64,000 nucleotides of DNA, from the NCBI GenBank assembly GCA_009838845.1, contig VXRD01000124.1, positions 79,228 through 143,227 of the forward strand, given 5' to 3'. Below the pieces are notes generated by a model that saw nothing but the letters and a program-made list of their open reading frames with translations, made no database searches and was not told the origin of the DNA. Of this stretch, positions 8,642 through 17,782 are shown piece by piece (the first letter of the stretch is position 1; the number at the start of each line of letters is the position of its first letter). The DNA is from Gemmatimonadota bacterium (GTDB taxonomy: Bacteria > Latescibacterota > UBA2968). A program made the translations under genes and the position numbers.

Positions 8642-9694
8642 TCAGTGGTCAATTACCGCGCTGCCGAGACAGAGGTCGCCATCGTAAAATACAGCGAATT
8701 GTCCGGGTGCAATGCCGGAATCTTTTTCTGCTATGGTTACGGATAAGCGGTTGTCGTCTGTTGCTTCGATTTCGCAGTGGATCAGTTCTGGGCCATGACG
8801 CAGTTTCAATTGCAGGGCGGTTTTGTCAGGTGGTTCTGCTATCCAATTGGGTTTTGTGGCGACAAATTGGTTCCGCGATGTGTTCTTGTGCTTCGTGGCG
8901 TGGGATACATAGATGATGTTGCGCTCAATATCTTTTTGTACGACGTACCAGGGTCCTCCGCTCAATCCCAAGCCATACCGCTGTCCGATTGTGTAATAAT
9001 AGTAGCCCCGATGGGGTCCCAGGATTTGTCCGGTTTCTCTGTCGATAATATCGCCTTTTTTTTCGCCCAGGTGAAATGCGATAAAATCGGGGTATCTGAT
9101 TTTGCCCAGGAAACATATTCCCTGGCTGTCTTTTCGCGCTTGATTTGGCAGGTTAAAATCTCGCGCGAGTTGGCGCACTTCGCTTTTCATCATGTTTCCG
9201 ATGGGAAATAATGCCCGCGCGACCTGCGATTGATACATGCCGGATAAGAAGTAGGTCTGATCTTTGATGGGGTCGGGTGCGCGTTTTAGATGATAAGTTC
9301 CGTTGCTCTGTGCGATTTGGGCGTAGTGTCCGGTTGCCACTTTTTCATAGCTGCTGTCTATGTGGTCAAAGAATGCGCCGAATTTGATCCGCTGGTTGCA
9401 AAATATATCTGGGCTGGGTGTGCGTCCAGCGCGCAATTCGTCGAGGGCATAAGATACGACGCGTTCGAGGTATTCCGATTGCAGGGAGATTACTTCAAGC
9501 GGAACATCGAGTTGATCGCATACGGCACGGACAAATTTCAGGTCGGCTTCCCAGGGACATTCCCCTAAGAAAGCGAGTTCGTCTTCGAGCCATACTTTTA
9601 AGTAAAATGCCGTCAGATCGTGGCCTTCATTTTTTAATATGTTCAAAGCCACCGAACTATCGACACCACCGGAGATGAGAGCGGCGATTTTCAT
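8642..9694 (-). CDS. mnmA: tRNA-specific 2-thiouridylase
   Basis: A 350-residue enzyme that makes 2-thiouridine at wobble position 34 of Glu, Gln and Lys tRNAs. The N-terminal PP-loop SGGVDSSVA binds ATP. The tRNA-binding and catalytic segment GRTPSPDIFCNQRIKFG carries the first catalytic cysteine (about residue 110) and DSQGICFLG carries the second (about residue 205). The family's usual TPNPD reads TPSPD here. Length fits the family. It is the third gene of a same-strand string after two PhyH genes (30 bp gap). Confidence 0.95.
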   Translation of the reverse strand: MKIAALISGGVDSSVALNILKNEGHDLTAFYLKVWLEDELAFLGECPWEADLKFVRAVCDQLDVPLEVISLQSEYLERVVSYALDELRAGRTPSPDIFCNQRIKFGAFFDHIDSSYEKVATGHYAQIAQSNGTYHLKRAPDPIKDQTYFLSGMYQSQVARALFPIGNMMKSEVRQLARDFNLPNQARKDSQGICFLGKIRYPDFIAFHLGEKKGDIIDRETGQILGPHRGYYYYTIGQRYGLGLSGGPWYVVQKDIERNIIYVSHATKHKNTSRNQFVATKPNWIAEPPDKTALQLKLRHGPELIHCEIEATDDNRLSVTIAEKDSGIAPGQFAVFYDGDLCLGSAVIDH

Positions 9695-9724
9695 GTTTTT
9701 GTCTTTTATAGTGGTTTTAGCTCA

Positions 9725-10552
9725 TCACACCAATGCAGGTCCAGGGATACGATTCCATTCGAGCTCTTCACAATCGCCTTCGTAAATGGGCATTAGAGGC
9801 GCGATTTTGCGAATAGCTTTTTCAGACCAGTGATCTGGAATCGGGTGCCGGTTCGCCAGGCGGGCGCGCATGCCGTTGGGCAGTTCGTTGTATATCGGGT
9901 GGTACCACAGTGTGATGACTGTCCGCCGCTGATCCGTTTTATTGGCGTGTGCGCTGTGCAATAACCGCGAATCGCCGATGACCAGGTCGCCAGCACGCAC
10001 GGGAACATCGCGCTCGTCGGGATACGACTGATAGGCCGGATGGTCCGGATCGGATACGCGCCGCAAATCTTCGGTGTGTGCTTCGGGAGTTATGTCGTGC
10101 AGGGGATGTCGGTTCAAATGCGAGCCTTCGATTAACCTTAAACACCCGTTTTCACGCGAGGTATTTACGAGATAGTACATCAAAAATACCTGCTGTGGCA
10201 GGGGCTCGTAGCTGATGGGATCATTCCATCCCCACCAATCTTGATGCCAGAATAGGGGTGGGCTGTGCGGGGGTTTGCTGATTATATAGCCTGATGAAAA
10301 GGTGGGGTGATCAAAGCCCATTTCTCTCAGAGCATTGAGTGCCTTGGTCCAGGTGACCAATTCGGCAAAAAAGTCATCATTGTAAATGCTGATCAGACTT
10401 CCCGTTGATTTCTGTGCTTCAAAATACTCGGCATCTTGCGCGTCTAACAGGCAATTGGACACCGCGTTTGTCCGCTCAACCATTTCAGGGGTGAGCACAT
10501 TTTCAAATACACAGAATCCATCTTGAATTAACTGTTCGCGTTTGGAAGACAT
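9725..10552 (-). CDS. Phytanoyl-CoA dioxygenase-family Fe(II)/2-oxoglutarate oxygenase
   Basis: A 275-residue PhyH-family protein with a double-stranded beta-helix core. The iron ligands are visible as HxD in WHQDWWGW (about residue 128) and the distal His in LLHSAHANKT (about residue 215), followed by the 2-oxoglutarate-binding Arg in QRRTV. No signal peptide. Family members hydroxylate small molecules using oxygen and 2-oxoglutarate. They are greatly expanded in Poribacteria and Latescibacteria, with unknown substrates. It is 19 bp downstream of the PhyH-HEAT gene and likely co-transcribed. Confidence 0.88.
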   Translation of the reverse strand: MSSKREQLIQDGFCVFENVLTPEMVERTNAVSNCLLDAQDAEYFEAQKSTGSLISIYNDDFFAELVTWTKALNALREMGFDHPTFSSGYIISKPPHSPPLFWHQDWWGWNDPISYEPLPQQVFLMYYLVNTSRENGCLRLIEGSHLNRHPLHDITPEAHTEDLRRVSDPDHPAYQSYPDERDVPVRAGDLVIGDSRLLHSAHANKTDQRRTVITLWYHPIYNELPNGMRARLANRHPIPDHWSEKAIRKIAPLMPIYEGDCEELEWNRIPGPALV

Positions 10553-10571
10553 TGTATTCCTTAACGTTCGG

Positions 10572-11933
10572 TCAGGCTACGCGTTGTAGCATTTCGTTTA
10601 CCTGGTAGCGCAGTCGGCTGTGTTCATGGTTTTGCATTGCTTTTAGCAATGGCATTACCTGTGCATCGTCAACGCGGTCCATGTGTTCCAGGGCTGTTAG
10701 TGCGTTGAAGCCGACAAAAGGCTCGGCGTCTTTTAGTGCTGTGAGCAAGTCATCGCGGGCGATTTCGGCAGCTTTGCTCCAGATGGTCAATGCGCGCGTG
10801 GCATTGTGGCGTACCCAGTCGTCGCGGTCTGAGAGTGCGCTGCGAATAGCGGGTAGCGCGTTGAGGGCCGGTAAGCCAATGTCGCCCAGGGTATCTGCAG
10901 CTGTTGCGCGCACCCAGTCGTCCGAGTGTGTCAATGCACGGACGACTGGATCTACCGCGTACCTACCTGTTGCTGATAGTGCTGCGGGTACTTGTTCTCG
11001 AAGTGCTTCATCTGGTCCCAGCAATACGTCCATCAATGTGGGCACTGCGCGGTTGCCCAATCGCCCCAGGGCGTATGTCGCATCTATCACGACACCTGGA
11101 TCATCGCTGTTCAGGTTGTGCATCATGTCATCTACGGAGACAGGTGCGTCATCATCCCATTCAGGCAGGGGTTCACCGCGCATCCAGCGCCACATAAATT
11201 CCCATACGTGGGGATGACGCAGTAATACGTCGGATGGATGATCGGGTTCTATCCGATGTGCAAGGGTGTCGAAATCGGGATCAAAATCCGATGCGGCCTG
11301 CCAACTCGGCGCTGTTGGTTCTTCGGTGCGTTTGAACAAGAATTTCATCATGTACCGATCACGGTTGCTTGTGTTGCTGGATACGCGATGGAACAAATCA
11401 AAATGTACGAGCAATACATCGCCGGGATCGACAACCGCAAATGGGAATTCGTAATCGAACTCATTTTTGGGTTTCGCGCTGTAATACTGCGTTCCGGGAA
11501 GCACGCCAGTGGGTCCCATTTCAATCGGCGTCTGGTGCGGATAACAAATCGCCATTACGGTTCGCGGGCGATGGTGACGCCGCCACGGTCGACTCCAGCC
11601 GGCGAAGCGACGCGTTGAACCGTCCTGGTGAAAATTTCGGCCTTCTGTACCTGCGGTGTTGCGATGGCAATGTCTGTGGCAGTGCATCACATAAGAATCG
11701 CCGAGGAGGCTCGATAGCGCGCCGACCATTGCTTCGTCATCAAAAATTTCGCGCAATCCCGGTGCGGCGTGCAATATGTCATTGCCCGGGTTTCCCTCTG
11801 CCATGGCTTTTTTTGCATCTGTCAGTATTTGTGCGTGGATATGCGGCGCGACATTTGTTTTGACGACGCAATATCCCCGCGCTATGAAATGCAATATCGC
11901 CTCGTCGTTTAATAAATGTGATTGTTCAGCCAC
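10572..11933 (-). CDS. PhyH dioxygenase fused to a C-terminal HEAT-repeat domain
   Basis: A 453-residue, two-part protein. Residues 1 to about 240 are a PhyH-type oxygenase with HxD (FHQDGST, about residue 101) and distal His (HFDLFHRVSSNTSNRDRY, about residue 190). Residues from about 280 to 450 contain four to five HEAT or PBS-lyase-like helical repeats of about 31 residues, such as VIDATYALGRLGNRAVPTL and WVRATAADTLGDIGLPALN. The fusion suggests that the oxygenase is held on a protein or nucleic-acid partner. The gene is first in the minus string and diverges from the enolase-superfamily gene across a 97-bp gap. Confidence 0.85.
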   Translation of the reverse strand: MAEQSHLLNDEAILHFIARGYCVVKTNVAPHIHAQILTDAKKAMAEGNPGNDILHAAPGLREIFDDEAMVGALSSLLGDSYVMHCHRHCHRNTAGTEGRNFHQDGSTRRFAGWSRPWRRHHRPRTVMAICYPHQTPIEMGPTGVLPGTQYYSAKPKNEFDYEFPFAVVDPGDVLLVHFDLFHRVSSNTSNRDRYMMKFLFKRTEEPTAPSWQAASDFDPDFDTLAHRIEPDHPSDVLLRHPHVWEFMWRWMRGEPLPEWDDDAPVSVDDMMHNLNSDDPGVVIDATYALGRLGNRAVPTLMDVLLGPDEALREQVPAALSATGRYAVDPVVRALTHSDDWVRATAADTLGDIGLPALNALPAIRSALSDRDDWVRHNATRALTIWSKAAEIARDDLLTALKDAEPFVGFNALTALEHMDRVDDAQVMPLLKAMQNHEHSRLRYQVNEMLQRVA

Positions 11934-12030
11934 GGCTGCCTCCTGTTAAATTTTTTGTTAGAAATTAGCAGGTTTCCGTCCTATTTTCATATCTGCCCGT
12001 ATTTTTTACAATACACCCCAGGAGCCGCAA

Positions 12031-13236
12031 ATGAAAATTACCGATATTACCTGCGATATTCTCTCTACCGCTCGCCAGCAGGGTGCGACGCGATATGAAG
12101 ATACCGCAGGATTAAAATTTCCGCAAGTCGCGCCCCAATCCACAGAGACCTTTCCCGGTAGAGCCGATACGCGACATCTCTGTGTCTATCCTTCGGGGCG
12201 TTCGACAGCGCTTATTCGCGTGCATACAGATAACGGTATTGAGGGCATTGGCGAAGCCCACGCTCCGGCTGCGCCCCGCGTTGTCAAAACGATTGTGGAA
12301 GATTTGTTGAGTCCTGTGCTCATGGGGGAGGATCCGCGCTCAATCGATGTCTTGTGGGAGCGCATGTTTTCGACGATGCGCCTGCGCTCTCATACGCAGG
12401 GGTTTACGCTGGAGGCGATTGCGGGGATCGATATCGCGCTTTGGGATATACGCGGTAAGTATTACAACGAACCCATCTGGCGGTTGCTCGGCGGTGCTTA
12501 TCGCTTGCAAATTCCCGTGTATTCATCGGGGACGCCGGGTCAGACTATTGAATCTCGTTGCGAGGGGATTGAAAGGGTTCTGGATGAAGGCTTTTCTGTG
12601 GTGAAAACGTCCTGTGGACGAGGGACGATAGACGAACAAATGCACGTTGTCAGCGAGATGTCCCGCGCTGTGGGAGATCGCGGCAAGTTGCTTGTTGATG
12701 CGCACGGCGGATTCGATATTAAAGATGCTCTTCGCTTTGTCCGATTGCTCGAAGATCTCGGCAATGTAGAATGGTTTGAAGATGCTCTGTTGCCCGAAGA
12801 TCATCAGGGGTATCGGCAGCTGACCCAATCGACTTCTGTTCGAATCGCTGTTGGGGAGACGGACTGCAACCGCTATGTTGTGCGAGACCGGTTGCTGAAC
12901 GAGGAATGCGATCTCATTCTGCCGGATGTTTGTCGGGCCGGGGGTATTTCTGAGACGCTGCGTATTGCACAATTGGCCGATGTGTTTGGCGTCTCATGGG
13001 CGTCTCATGTGAGTACCAGTACTCCCGTTCATCTCATGGCGGGTCTGCATGTCGGCGCGGCGACACCCAATTGCTTTATTTCTGAATGTCCCAGTGGTTT
13101 TGCGCGCGGGCCTTTTGGCAACGGGCTTCTTACAGAACCTTTGTCGCTTGAAAATGGGCATATTACTTTGAGTGAAAAACCCGGTTTGGGTATTACGCTT
13201 AATGAAGATGCTGTTGCTCGGCTGATTTTATCATAA
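12031..13236 (+). CDS. Enolase-superfamily enzyme (mandelate racemase/muconate lactonizing type)
   Basis: A 401-residue protein, probably a sugar-acid dehydratase or racemase. The metal ligands are the Asp in LLVDAHGGFD (about residue 224), the Glu in EWFEDALL (about 249) and the Glu in VGETDCNRY (about 275). The catalytic pair is a Lys in VVKTS (about 191) and a His in WASHVSTSTP. The Lys motif is KxS rather than the KxK of mandelate racemase, which favours a dehydratase-like chemistry (inference). An AGGAG ribosome-binding site sits 7 bases before the ATG. It is the only plus-strand gene among the carbohydrate genes and lacks a direct operon partner. Confidence 0.9.
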   Translation: MKITDITCDILSTARQQGATRYEDTAGLKFPQVAPQSTETFPGRADTRHLCVYPSGRSTALIRVHTDNGIEGIGEAHAPAAPRVVKTIVEDLLSPVLMGEDPRSIDVLWERMFSTMRLRSHTQGFTLEAIAGIDIALWDIRGKYYNEPIWRLLGGAYRLQIPVYSSGTPGQTIESRCEGIERVLDEGFSVVKTSCGRGTIDEQMHVVSEMSRAVGDRGKLLVDAHGGFDIKDALRFVRLLEDLGNVEWFEDALLPEDHQGYRQLTQSTSVRIAVGETDCNRYVVRDRLLNEECDLILPDVCRAGGISETLRIAQLADVFGVSWASHVSTSTPVHLMAGLHVGAATPNCFISECPSGFARGPFGNGLLTEPLSLENGHITLSEKPGLGITLNEDAVARLILS

Positions 13237-13239
13237 ATA

Positions 13240-13270
13240 AAAACTGCCGCGCAATAAGCACGACAGTTTT
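13240..13270. terminator. Bidirectional terminator between convergent genes
   Basis: AAAACTG at 13240-13246 pairs with CAGTTTT at 13264-13270, with an interrupted CG-rich upper stem. Runs of A on the left and T on the right give U-tracts in both directions. It lies exactly between the convergent enolase-superfamily gene and purT. Confidence 0.75.
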
Positions 13271-13295
13271 ATACATTACAAACCAGAAGAGTCTC

Positions 13296-14477
13296 TCAGA
13301 GCGAGATACTGACCGCCTTTGCTCCCGCTTTTGCCTTTTTGCGCGCTTCTTGCAGTGTTGCGCCTCTCGCGAGGACGACTCCCATTCGCCGTTCCCCCTG
13401 TACTTCGGGTTTGCCAAATAAGCGGATTTCTGTATCGGATTCGGCGAGTGCTGCGCTCAGGTTGCCGAATTGCACCTGTTGTGAATGTCCTTCTACCAGG
13501 ATTACATGCGAAGCCGAGGGACCGTGGTGTTTGATGTTTGGCACTGGCAATCCCAGGATTGCCCGCGCATGCAGGGCAAATTCAGACAGGTCTTGCGAGA
13601 TCATGGTTACCATGCCCGTGTCATGTGGGCGGGGTGATACTTCGCTGAAGTAGATGTCGTCGCCTTTTACAAATAATTCTACTCCAAATATGCCGCGGCC
13701 ACCCAGTGCGTCGGTGATGGCCTTGCCCATCCGTTGTGATTCTGCAAGTGCGGCCTCGCTCATTGGTTGTGGTTGCCACGATTCGTGATAGTCGCCATCT
13801 ACCTGCCGATGTCCTATTGGCGCGCAAAAACTCGTGCCTCCTTCATAGCGCAGGGTCAATAGCGTAATTTCATAATCAAAATCTACAAATCCTTCTACGA
13901 TGACCGCATCTGCGCCTCCGCGCGCTCCTTCCTGTGCATAGGTCCACGATTTTTCGGCGGTGGCCATGTTTTTTACGGTGCTTTGTCCCTTGCCCGATGA
14001 ACTCATGATTGGTTTTATGACACACGGTACGCCGATTTCCCGAACTGCTGCGCGGTATTCTTCTAAATTTGACGCAAACCGGTAAGGTGAGGTCTTTAGT
14101 CCCAGTTCTTCGGCGGCTAACCGACGGATGCCTTCGCGGTTCATTGTCAGGCGAGCCGCTCTGGCTGTTGGGATTACTGTGAATCCTTCGCTTTCCAATT
14201 CGATGAGTGTGTCTGTGGCGATTGCCTCAATTTCGGGCACGATTAAGTCGGGCTGTTCTTTTTTTATGACTTTGCGCAGGGCAGCTCCATCCAGCATGGT
14301 AATGACATGCGACCGATGCGCTACTTGCATCGCGGGCGCATTGGCGTAGCGATCTACGGCGATTACTTCAACGCCATAGCGCTGGAGTTCAATGACAACT
14401 TCTTTTCCCAATTCGCCAGAGCCACACATGAGTACTTTGGTTGCGGTGGGTGAAAGCGGTGTTCCAATGATTGGCAT
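13296..14477 (-). CDS. purT: Formate-dependent phosphoribosylglycinamide formyltransferase
   Basis: A 393-residue ATP-grasp enzyme making formyl-GAR from GAR, formate and ATP in purine synthesis. It has the biotin-carboxylase-like N-terminal domain ([17 protein letters not shown]), the ATP-grasp lid and loop ([13 protein letters not shown], about residue 157) and metal-site residues in [25 protein letters not shown]. Length matches the family. It is preceded 13 bp upstream by the small DUF433 gene on the same strand and converges with the enolase-superfamily gene. Confidence 0.96.
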   Translation of the reverse strand: MPIIGTPLSPTATKVLMCGSGELGKEVVIELQRYGVEVIAVDRYANAPAMQVAHRSHVITMLDGAALRKVIKKEQPDLIVPEIEAIATDTLIELESEGFTVIPTARAARLTMNREGIRRLAAEELGLKTSPYRFASNLEEYRAAVREIGVPCVIKPIMSSSGKGQSTVKNMATAEKSWTYAQEGARGGADAVIVEGFVDFDYEITLLTLRYEGGTSFCAPIGHRQVDGDYHESWQPQPMSEAALAESQRMGKAITDALGGRGIFGVELFVKGDDIYFSEVSPRPHDTGMVTMISQDLSEFALHARAILGLPVPNIKHHGPSASHVILVEGHSQQVQFGNLSAALAESDTEIRLFGKPEVQGERRMGVVLARGATLQEARKKAKAGAKAVSISL

Positions 14478-14490
14478 ATATTCCTTTCAT

Positions 14491-14685
14491 TCATTTAAAA
14501 GCTGCATATTGTAATGCCTCGTGTATGTCTTCTGCCTCTAAATAGGGATATGCCTTGAGTATGGTTTCTTCGGTTTCGTGAGATGCCAGAAGTCCCAAAA
14601 GACGCGACACGGGAAAGCGCATCCCTCGAATACAAGGCTTACCGCCAAATACGTTGGGATCAGTTGTAATACGTGTAAATTTCAT
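14491..14685 (-). CDS. Solitary DUF433-family protein (VapB-like antitoxin fold)
   Basis: A 64-residue protein with the DUF433 hallmarks RITTDPNVFGGKPCIRGMR, then ETILKAYPYLEAEDIHEALQYA. DUF433 proteins are helix-turn-helix antitoxins usually paired with a DUF5615 PIN-like toxin. No such toxin is next to it: purT follows after 13 bp. It closely resembles the paired DUF433 protein at 52537-52770. It may be an orphan left after toxin loss. Confidence 0.8.
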   Translation of the reverse strand: MKFTRITTDPNVFGGKPCIRGMRFPVSRLLGLLASHETEETILKAYPYLEAEDIHEALQYAAFK

Positions 14686-14753
14686 GGCACCTCCGTTTTA
14701 TCCCTGCTGTGCTCCTACTATTTAATTCATATTAATTCATACAACAGCTATCT

Positions 14754-15791
14754 CTATCCACTTAACACAACTATCTCGCGGTCACTGCCCGATAGGGGTA
14801 GATCAACATAGGCTGCGTTTTTGTTATGAGAAGCGTGGAAAGCGACAATGGCTTCGAGTGTATGAACGGCTTCTTCGGGGTTATAAGAAAAGGGGACGCG
14901 ATCATCCAGATAGGCGACGATTTCCGATACGGCGCGGTCCATTCCCGAATCGCTATCCTTATGGGGCGGCCACTGTTCTGTTTCTCCAGTCCAGTATTCA
15001 AGTGTGATGCCTTTTGCCTCAATAATTGCTCGTCCCTTATGTCCGTTAATTTCCGTGCGCGGCGGTGCGGTGGAATAATCGGGTGCGCTCACTGTTACCA
15101 TTAGTCCATCGTTCATACGCATGACGCCCCATCCTCCGGGATCGCGAAATTCATCGCCGCGACAATCTGGCTTTCCAGCCAGATCAAGCGTTGCAGAGAC
15201 TGATTGGACGCGATGCCCGGTGAGCATCAAGAGGGCATCAATCGCATGGGTTCCCACATTGCCCAATCGTCCCGTCGGCCATTGGAGAGAAGCGGAAATA
15301 AGTGTGCCCAGTTTTCCTTCGGCAATTAGCGCGCTGAGCCGGCGATAATTGGGATCAAATCTTCGCTGATGGTTGAAGACCAATAATCCGTGTTTTTGTG
15401 CTTCGAGCATGTGTTGGGCATCTATTGCGGTCGTCGCCGCGGGTTTTTCGCAATAGATGACGGGAATTCCACGTTCGGCACAGGCTATGGCAATTTCCGC
15501 GTGGGTAGGGGTGTAGGTCGCTATGCTGACGATATCGAGTGTTTCGTTGGCGATCATTGTGCGCCAACTCTCATAAGTTACAGCACCCGTGCGCGCTTCA
15601 TAGCGCTCGCGTCGCCCCTGGTCGCGGCTTGATCCGGCCACGAGATCGATGTGCGGATGGTTTTGATACGCAAAAGTATGCGTGCCGTCCATACTGTCCA
15701 CGCGCTGACCCAATACATCTCCTGAGACTTGATCTGCTCCGCCGATCATTCCCAGGCCGATTACCGCGGCTCGGTATGTTTTAGAAGACAT
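14754..15791 (-). CDS. Gfo/Idh/MocA-family NAD(P)-dependent oxidoreductase
   Basis: About 345 residues from MSSKTYRAAVIGLG, preceded by CAGGAG 5 bases before the ATG. The upstream in-frame ATG at 15815 has no such site. The Rossmann motif GLGMIGG opens the N-terminal domain and EKP (YCEKPAATT) marks the catalytic lysine near residue 95. Members oxidise or epimerise sugars and inositols. Only 2 bp separate it from the alpha/beta hydrolase, and it closes the six-gene sulfatase/fucosidase operon, where a role on the released sugar is likely (inference). Confidence 0.9.
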   Translation of the reverse strand: MSSKTYRAAVIGLGMIGGADQVSGDVLGQRVDSMDGTHTFAYQNHPHIDLVAGSSRDQGRRERYEARTGAVTYESWRTMIANETLDIVSIATYTPTHAEIAIACAERGIPVIYCEKPAATTAIDAQHMLEAQKHGLLVFNHQRRFDPNYRRLSALIAEGKLGTLISASLQWPTGRLGNVGTHAIDALLMLTGHRVQSVSATLDLAGKPDCRGDEFRDPGGWGVMRMNDGLMVTVSAPDYSTAPPRTEINGHKGRAIIEAKGITLEYWTGETEQWPPHKDSDSGMDRAVSEIVAYLDDRVPFSYNPEEAVHTLEAIVAFHASHNKNAAYVDLPLSGSDREIVVLSG

Positions 15792-15793
15792 TA

Positions 15794-16516
15794 TTACTCC
15801 TGTTTTGCAATCCAATTTATAACGGCCTGTATCATGGCGGGTGTTGCGTCATCGCTGAATACGTGATCTGCACCGGGTAGTACTACCAGTTCTTTTGGTT
15901 CGTTGGTGTGTTCAAAGATTATCTGGGAGTCTTCAATGGGTACCACGTCGTCCTCTGTGCCGTGTACGAGCAACCACGGGATCGAGATTTGAGACGCGCG
16001 ATCTACGACGGTGTCAATCGCTGTCAGGTCGTCCATATATGCGCTGGATAGCGGGCAATCCGGGTCGTCCCACATGTTGCCTTCATCGGGGGTGACATCT
16101 CCAAATTCGCGCTGTGCAAATCCCTTTGTATCTACCATGCCCGCCAACGAGATGAGTTGTTGAATGCGCGTATCTGTGCTCGCCCGCAATACTCCGACTG
16201 CGCCTCCCATGCTGTGTCCGGCATAACAGATTGTATATCCGTCCAGAACGTCCAGCACGGAACCCAGATCATCTACTTCTTTTGTTATGGTCGAATCTTC
16301 AAATCGGCCTTCTGAATCCCCATTGCCGGCAAAAGAGAAGCGCAGGACGTTGAGCCCTTCGGTCTCCAATGCTTGTGATAGCGCGACCAAAAATGGCCTG
16401 TCTTTGTTGCCGGTTACGCCGTGGCCCAGGACTACGATGTGTTTGCTTTCGGGATTTCCACTGTGAAAAGCATAATCGAGTTTTTCGCCGTTTTTATTTC
16501 GGATTTCTCCAAACAT
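15794..16516 (-). CDS. Alpha/beta-hydrolase (serine esterase/lipase-like)
   Basis: A 240-residue alpha/beta-hydrolase of the BAAT/Hydrolase_4 kind. The nucleophile elbow is GHSMGG (Ser near residue 101), the oxyanion region is LGHGVTGNKDR, and the acid and base are probably the Asp in VHGTEDDVVP and the His in GADHVF. No signal peptide. Within the carbohydrate operon an ester (acetyl or other acyl) on the sugar substrate is a reasonable target, but this is inference. It is 18 bp from the GH29 gene and 2 bp from the oxidoreductase. Confidence 0.85.
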   Translation of the reverse strand: MFGEIRNKNGEKLDYAFHSGNPESKHIVVLGHGVTGNKDRPFLVALSQALETEGLNVLRFSFAGNGDSEGRFEDSTITKEVDDLGSVLDVLDGYTICYAGHSMGGAVGVLRASTDTRIQQLISLAGMVDTKGFAQREFGDVTPDEGNMWDDPDCPLSSAYMDDLTAIDTVVDRASQISIPWLLVHGTEDDVVPIEDSQIIFEHTNEPKELVVLPGADHVFSDDATPAMIQAVINWIAKQE

Positions 16517-16534
16517 GATTTTCTCCAGCTATCT

Positions 16535-17773
16535 TTATTCAGGTGCTTCGTCAAATTCGAGTTTTACTACTATTACGGTGTTGGTCAGTTCATTTACTGG
16601 CAGGTTTTGCAACCGCAAATAGGGTTTGTGTTCTATGTGATTGGTCGGTACCAGATCCACTGTGAAATCCACAGGTTTACCTGTGTTTAGTAATGCGGCA
16701 CTTTTTGGTGCGACGGCAATGGGATCGAGTTTTACGCCGCTTGTTCGCGGGTCGTTTACCAAGTGTACGTAGATCACATTGTCCCGTCGCGTCAATAATA
16801 TATCGCGATTGCGCGTCAGGTGCGACGCGGGTTCTACGTCTTTGACCGCTTCTTCCACGGCGCGATACCATTTTCCTATGCGTTTCAAGATGCGTTTAGA
16901 TGTTTCTGGAATCGTTCCGTCGGGTTTGGGGCCTACGTTGAGTAAGTAGTTTGCGTCGCGCGCGAGATACCGATCAATGCTCCGTATCAAATGGCGATCT
17001 GTATAATAATCCTCATCTACCCGATAGCCCCAGCTTTCAATTCCCACGGACTGACACGCTTCGGTCAGTCGATCAAATGACTGCTGGGTATCTATGCCTT
17101 GCACATGATCGCGCTCGGGCGTTCCAAAATCACCGGGGTCAAATCCCCGATTGTTGATTACTGCCGCGGGTTGTAGCGACCGAATCATCGCGTTGATAGA
17201 TGGATCGAAGTGTTCATCCACGTTCATATCCCACCAGAATGCGTGCAATTTTCCGTAATGGGTACACAATTCCCATACCTGCGCCTTCAGAAATTCGAGG
17301 TATTTCATCAAGTCGGGATCATCTCCAGGCTTGGGTTGGGGCAGTTCGTGATGTCGTCCCTGATTGGGGTAATTGGGGTGGTGCCAGTCGGCAATTGAAT
17401 AATAAAAGCCCAGGGGGAAGTTGCGCTTGTGACACGCATCGGCGAGCATTGCCATCAGGTCTTTTCCGTACGGCGTATTCATTGTGTTGAATGCCGTGTG
17501 CGCTGTATCCCACAAGCAGAATCCATCGTGGTGTTTGGTTGTGACGATGATGTATTGCATCTCGGCTTCTTCTGCGAGATCTAACCACGCGTCGGGATTG
17601 AAGTTTGTGGGATTCCACTGCTCGGCTAATTTCACGTATTCATTTGCGGGCATGCGTCCGCGCCATTGATGCTGTTCTTGCCATCCGGGGATTGCGTAAA
17701 TTCCCCAGTGGACGAACATACCAAATCGCTTTTCCAAAAACCAATCGCGTTCATCGCCAAATTGAGTTGCCAT
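16535..17773 (-). CDS. GH29 alpha-L-fucosidase
   Basis: A 412-residue retaining alpha-L-fucosidase. The N-terminal part carries the family motifs FGMFVHWGIYA (about residue 20), TKHHDGFCLWD (about 79) and the putative nucleophile Asp in HAFWWDMN (about 178). DYYTDRHLIRSIDRYLARDANYLLNVGPKPDG is the conserved barrel end, and a C-terminal beta domain follows. There is no signal peptide, so it should act on imported oligosaccharides in the cytoplasm. It sits between the sulfatase (9 bp) and hydrolase (18 bp) genes. Confidence 0.9.
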   Translation of the reverse strand: MATQFGDERDWFLEKRFGMFVHWGIYAIPGWQEQHQWRGRMPANEYVKLAEQWNPTNFNPDAWLDLAEEAEMQYIIVTTKHHDGFCLWDTAHTAFNTMNTPYGKDLMAMLADACHKRNFPLGFYYSIADWHHPNYPNQGRHHELPQPKPGDDPDLMKYLEFLKAQVWELCTHYGKLHAFWWDMNVDEHFDPSINAMIRSLQPAAVINNRGFDPGDFGTPERDHVQGIDTQQSFDRLTEACQSVGIESWGYRVDEDYYTDRHLIRSIDRYLARDANYLLNVGPKPDGTIPETSKRILKRIGKWYRAVEEAVKDVEPASHLTRNRDILLTRRDNVIYVHLVNDPRTSGVKLDPIAVAPKSAALLNTGKPVDFTVDLVPTNHIEHKPYLRLQNLPVNELTNTVIVVKLEFDEAPE

Positions 17774-17782
17774 TCAATACCT

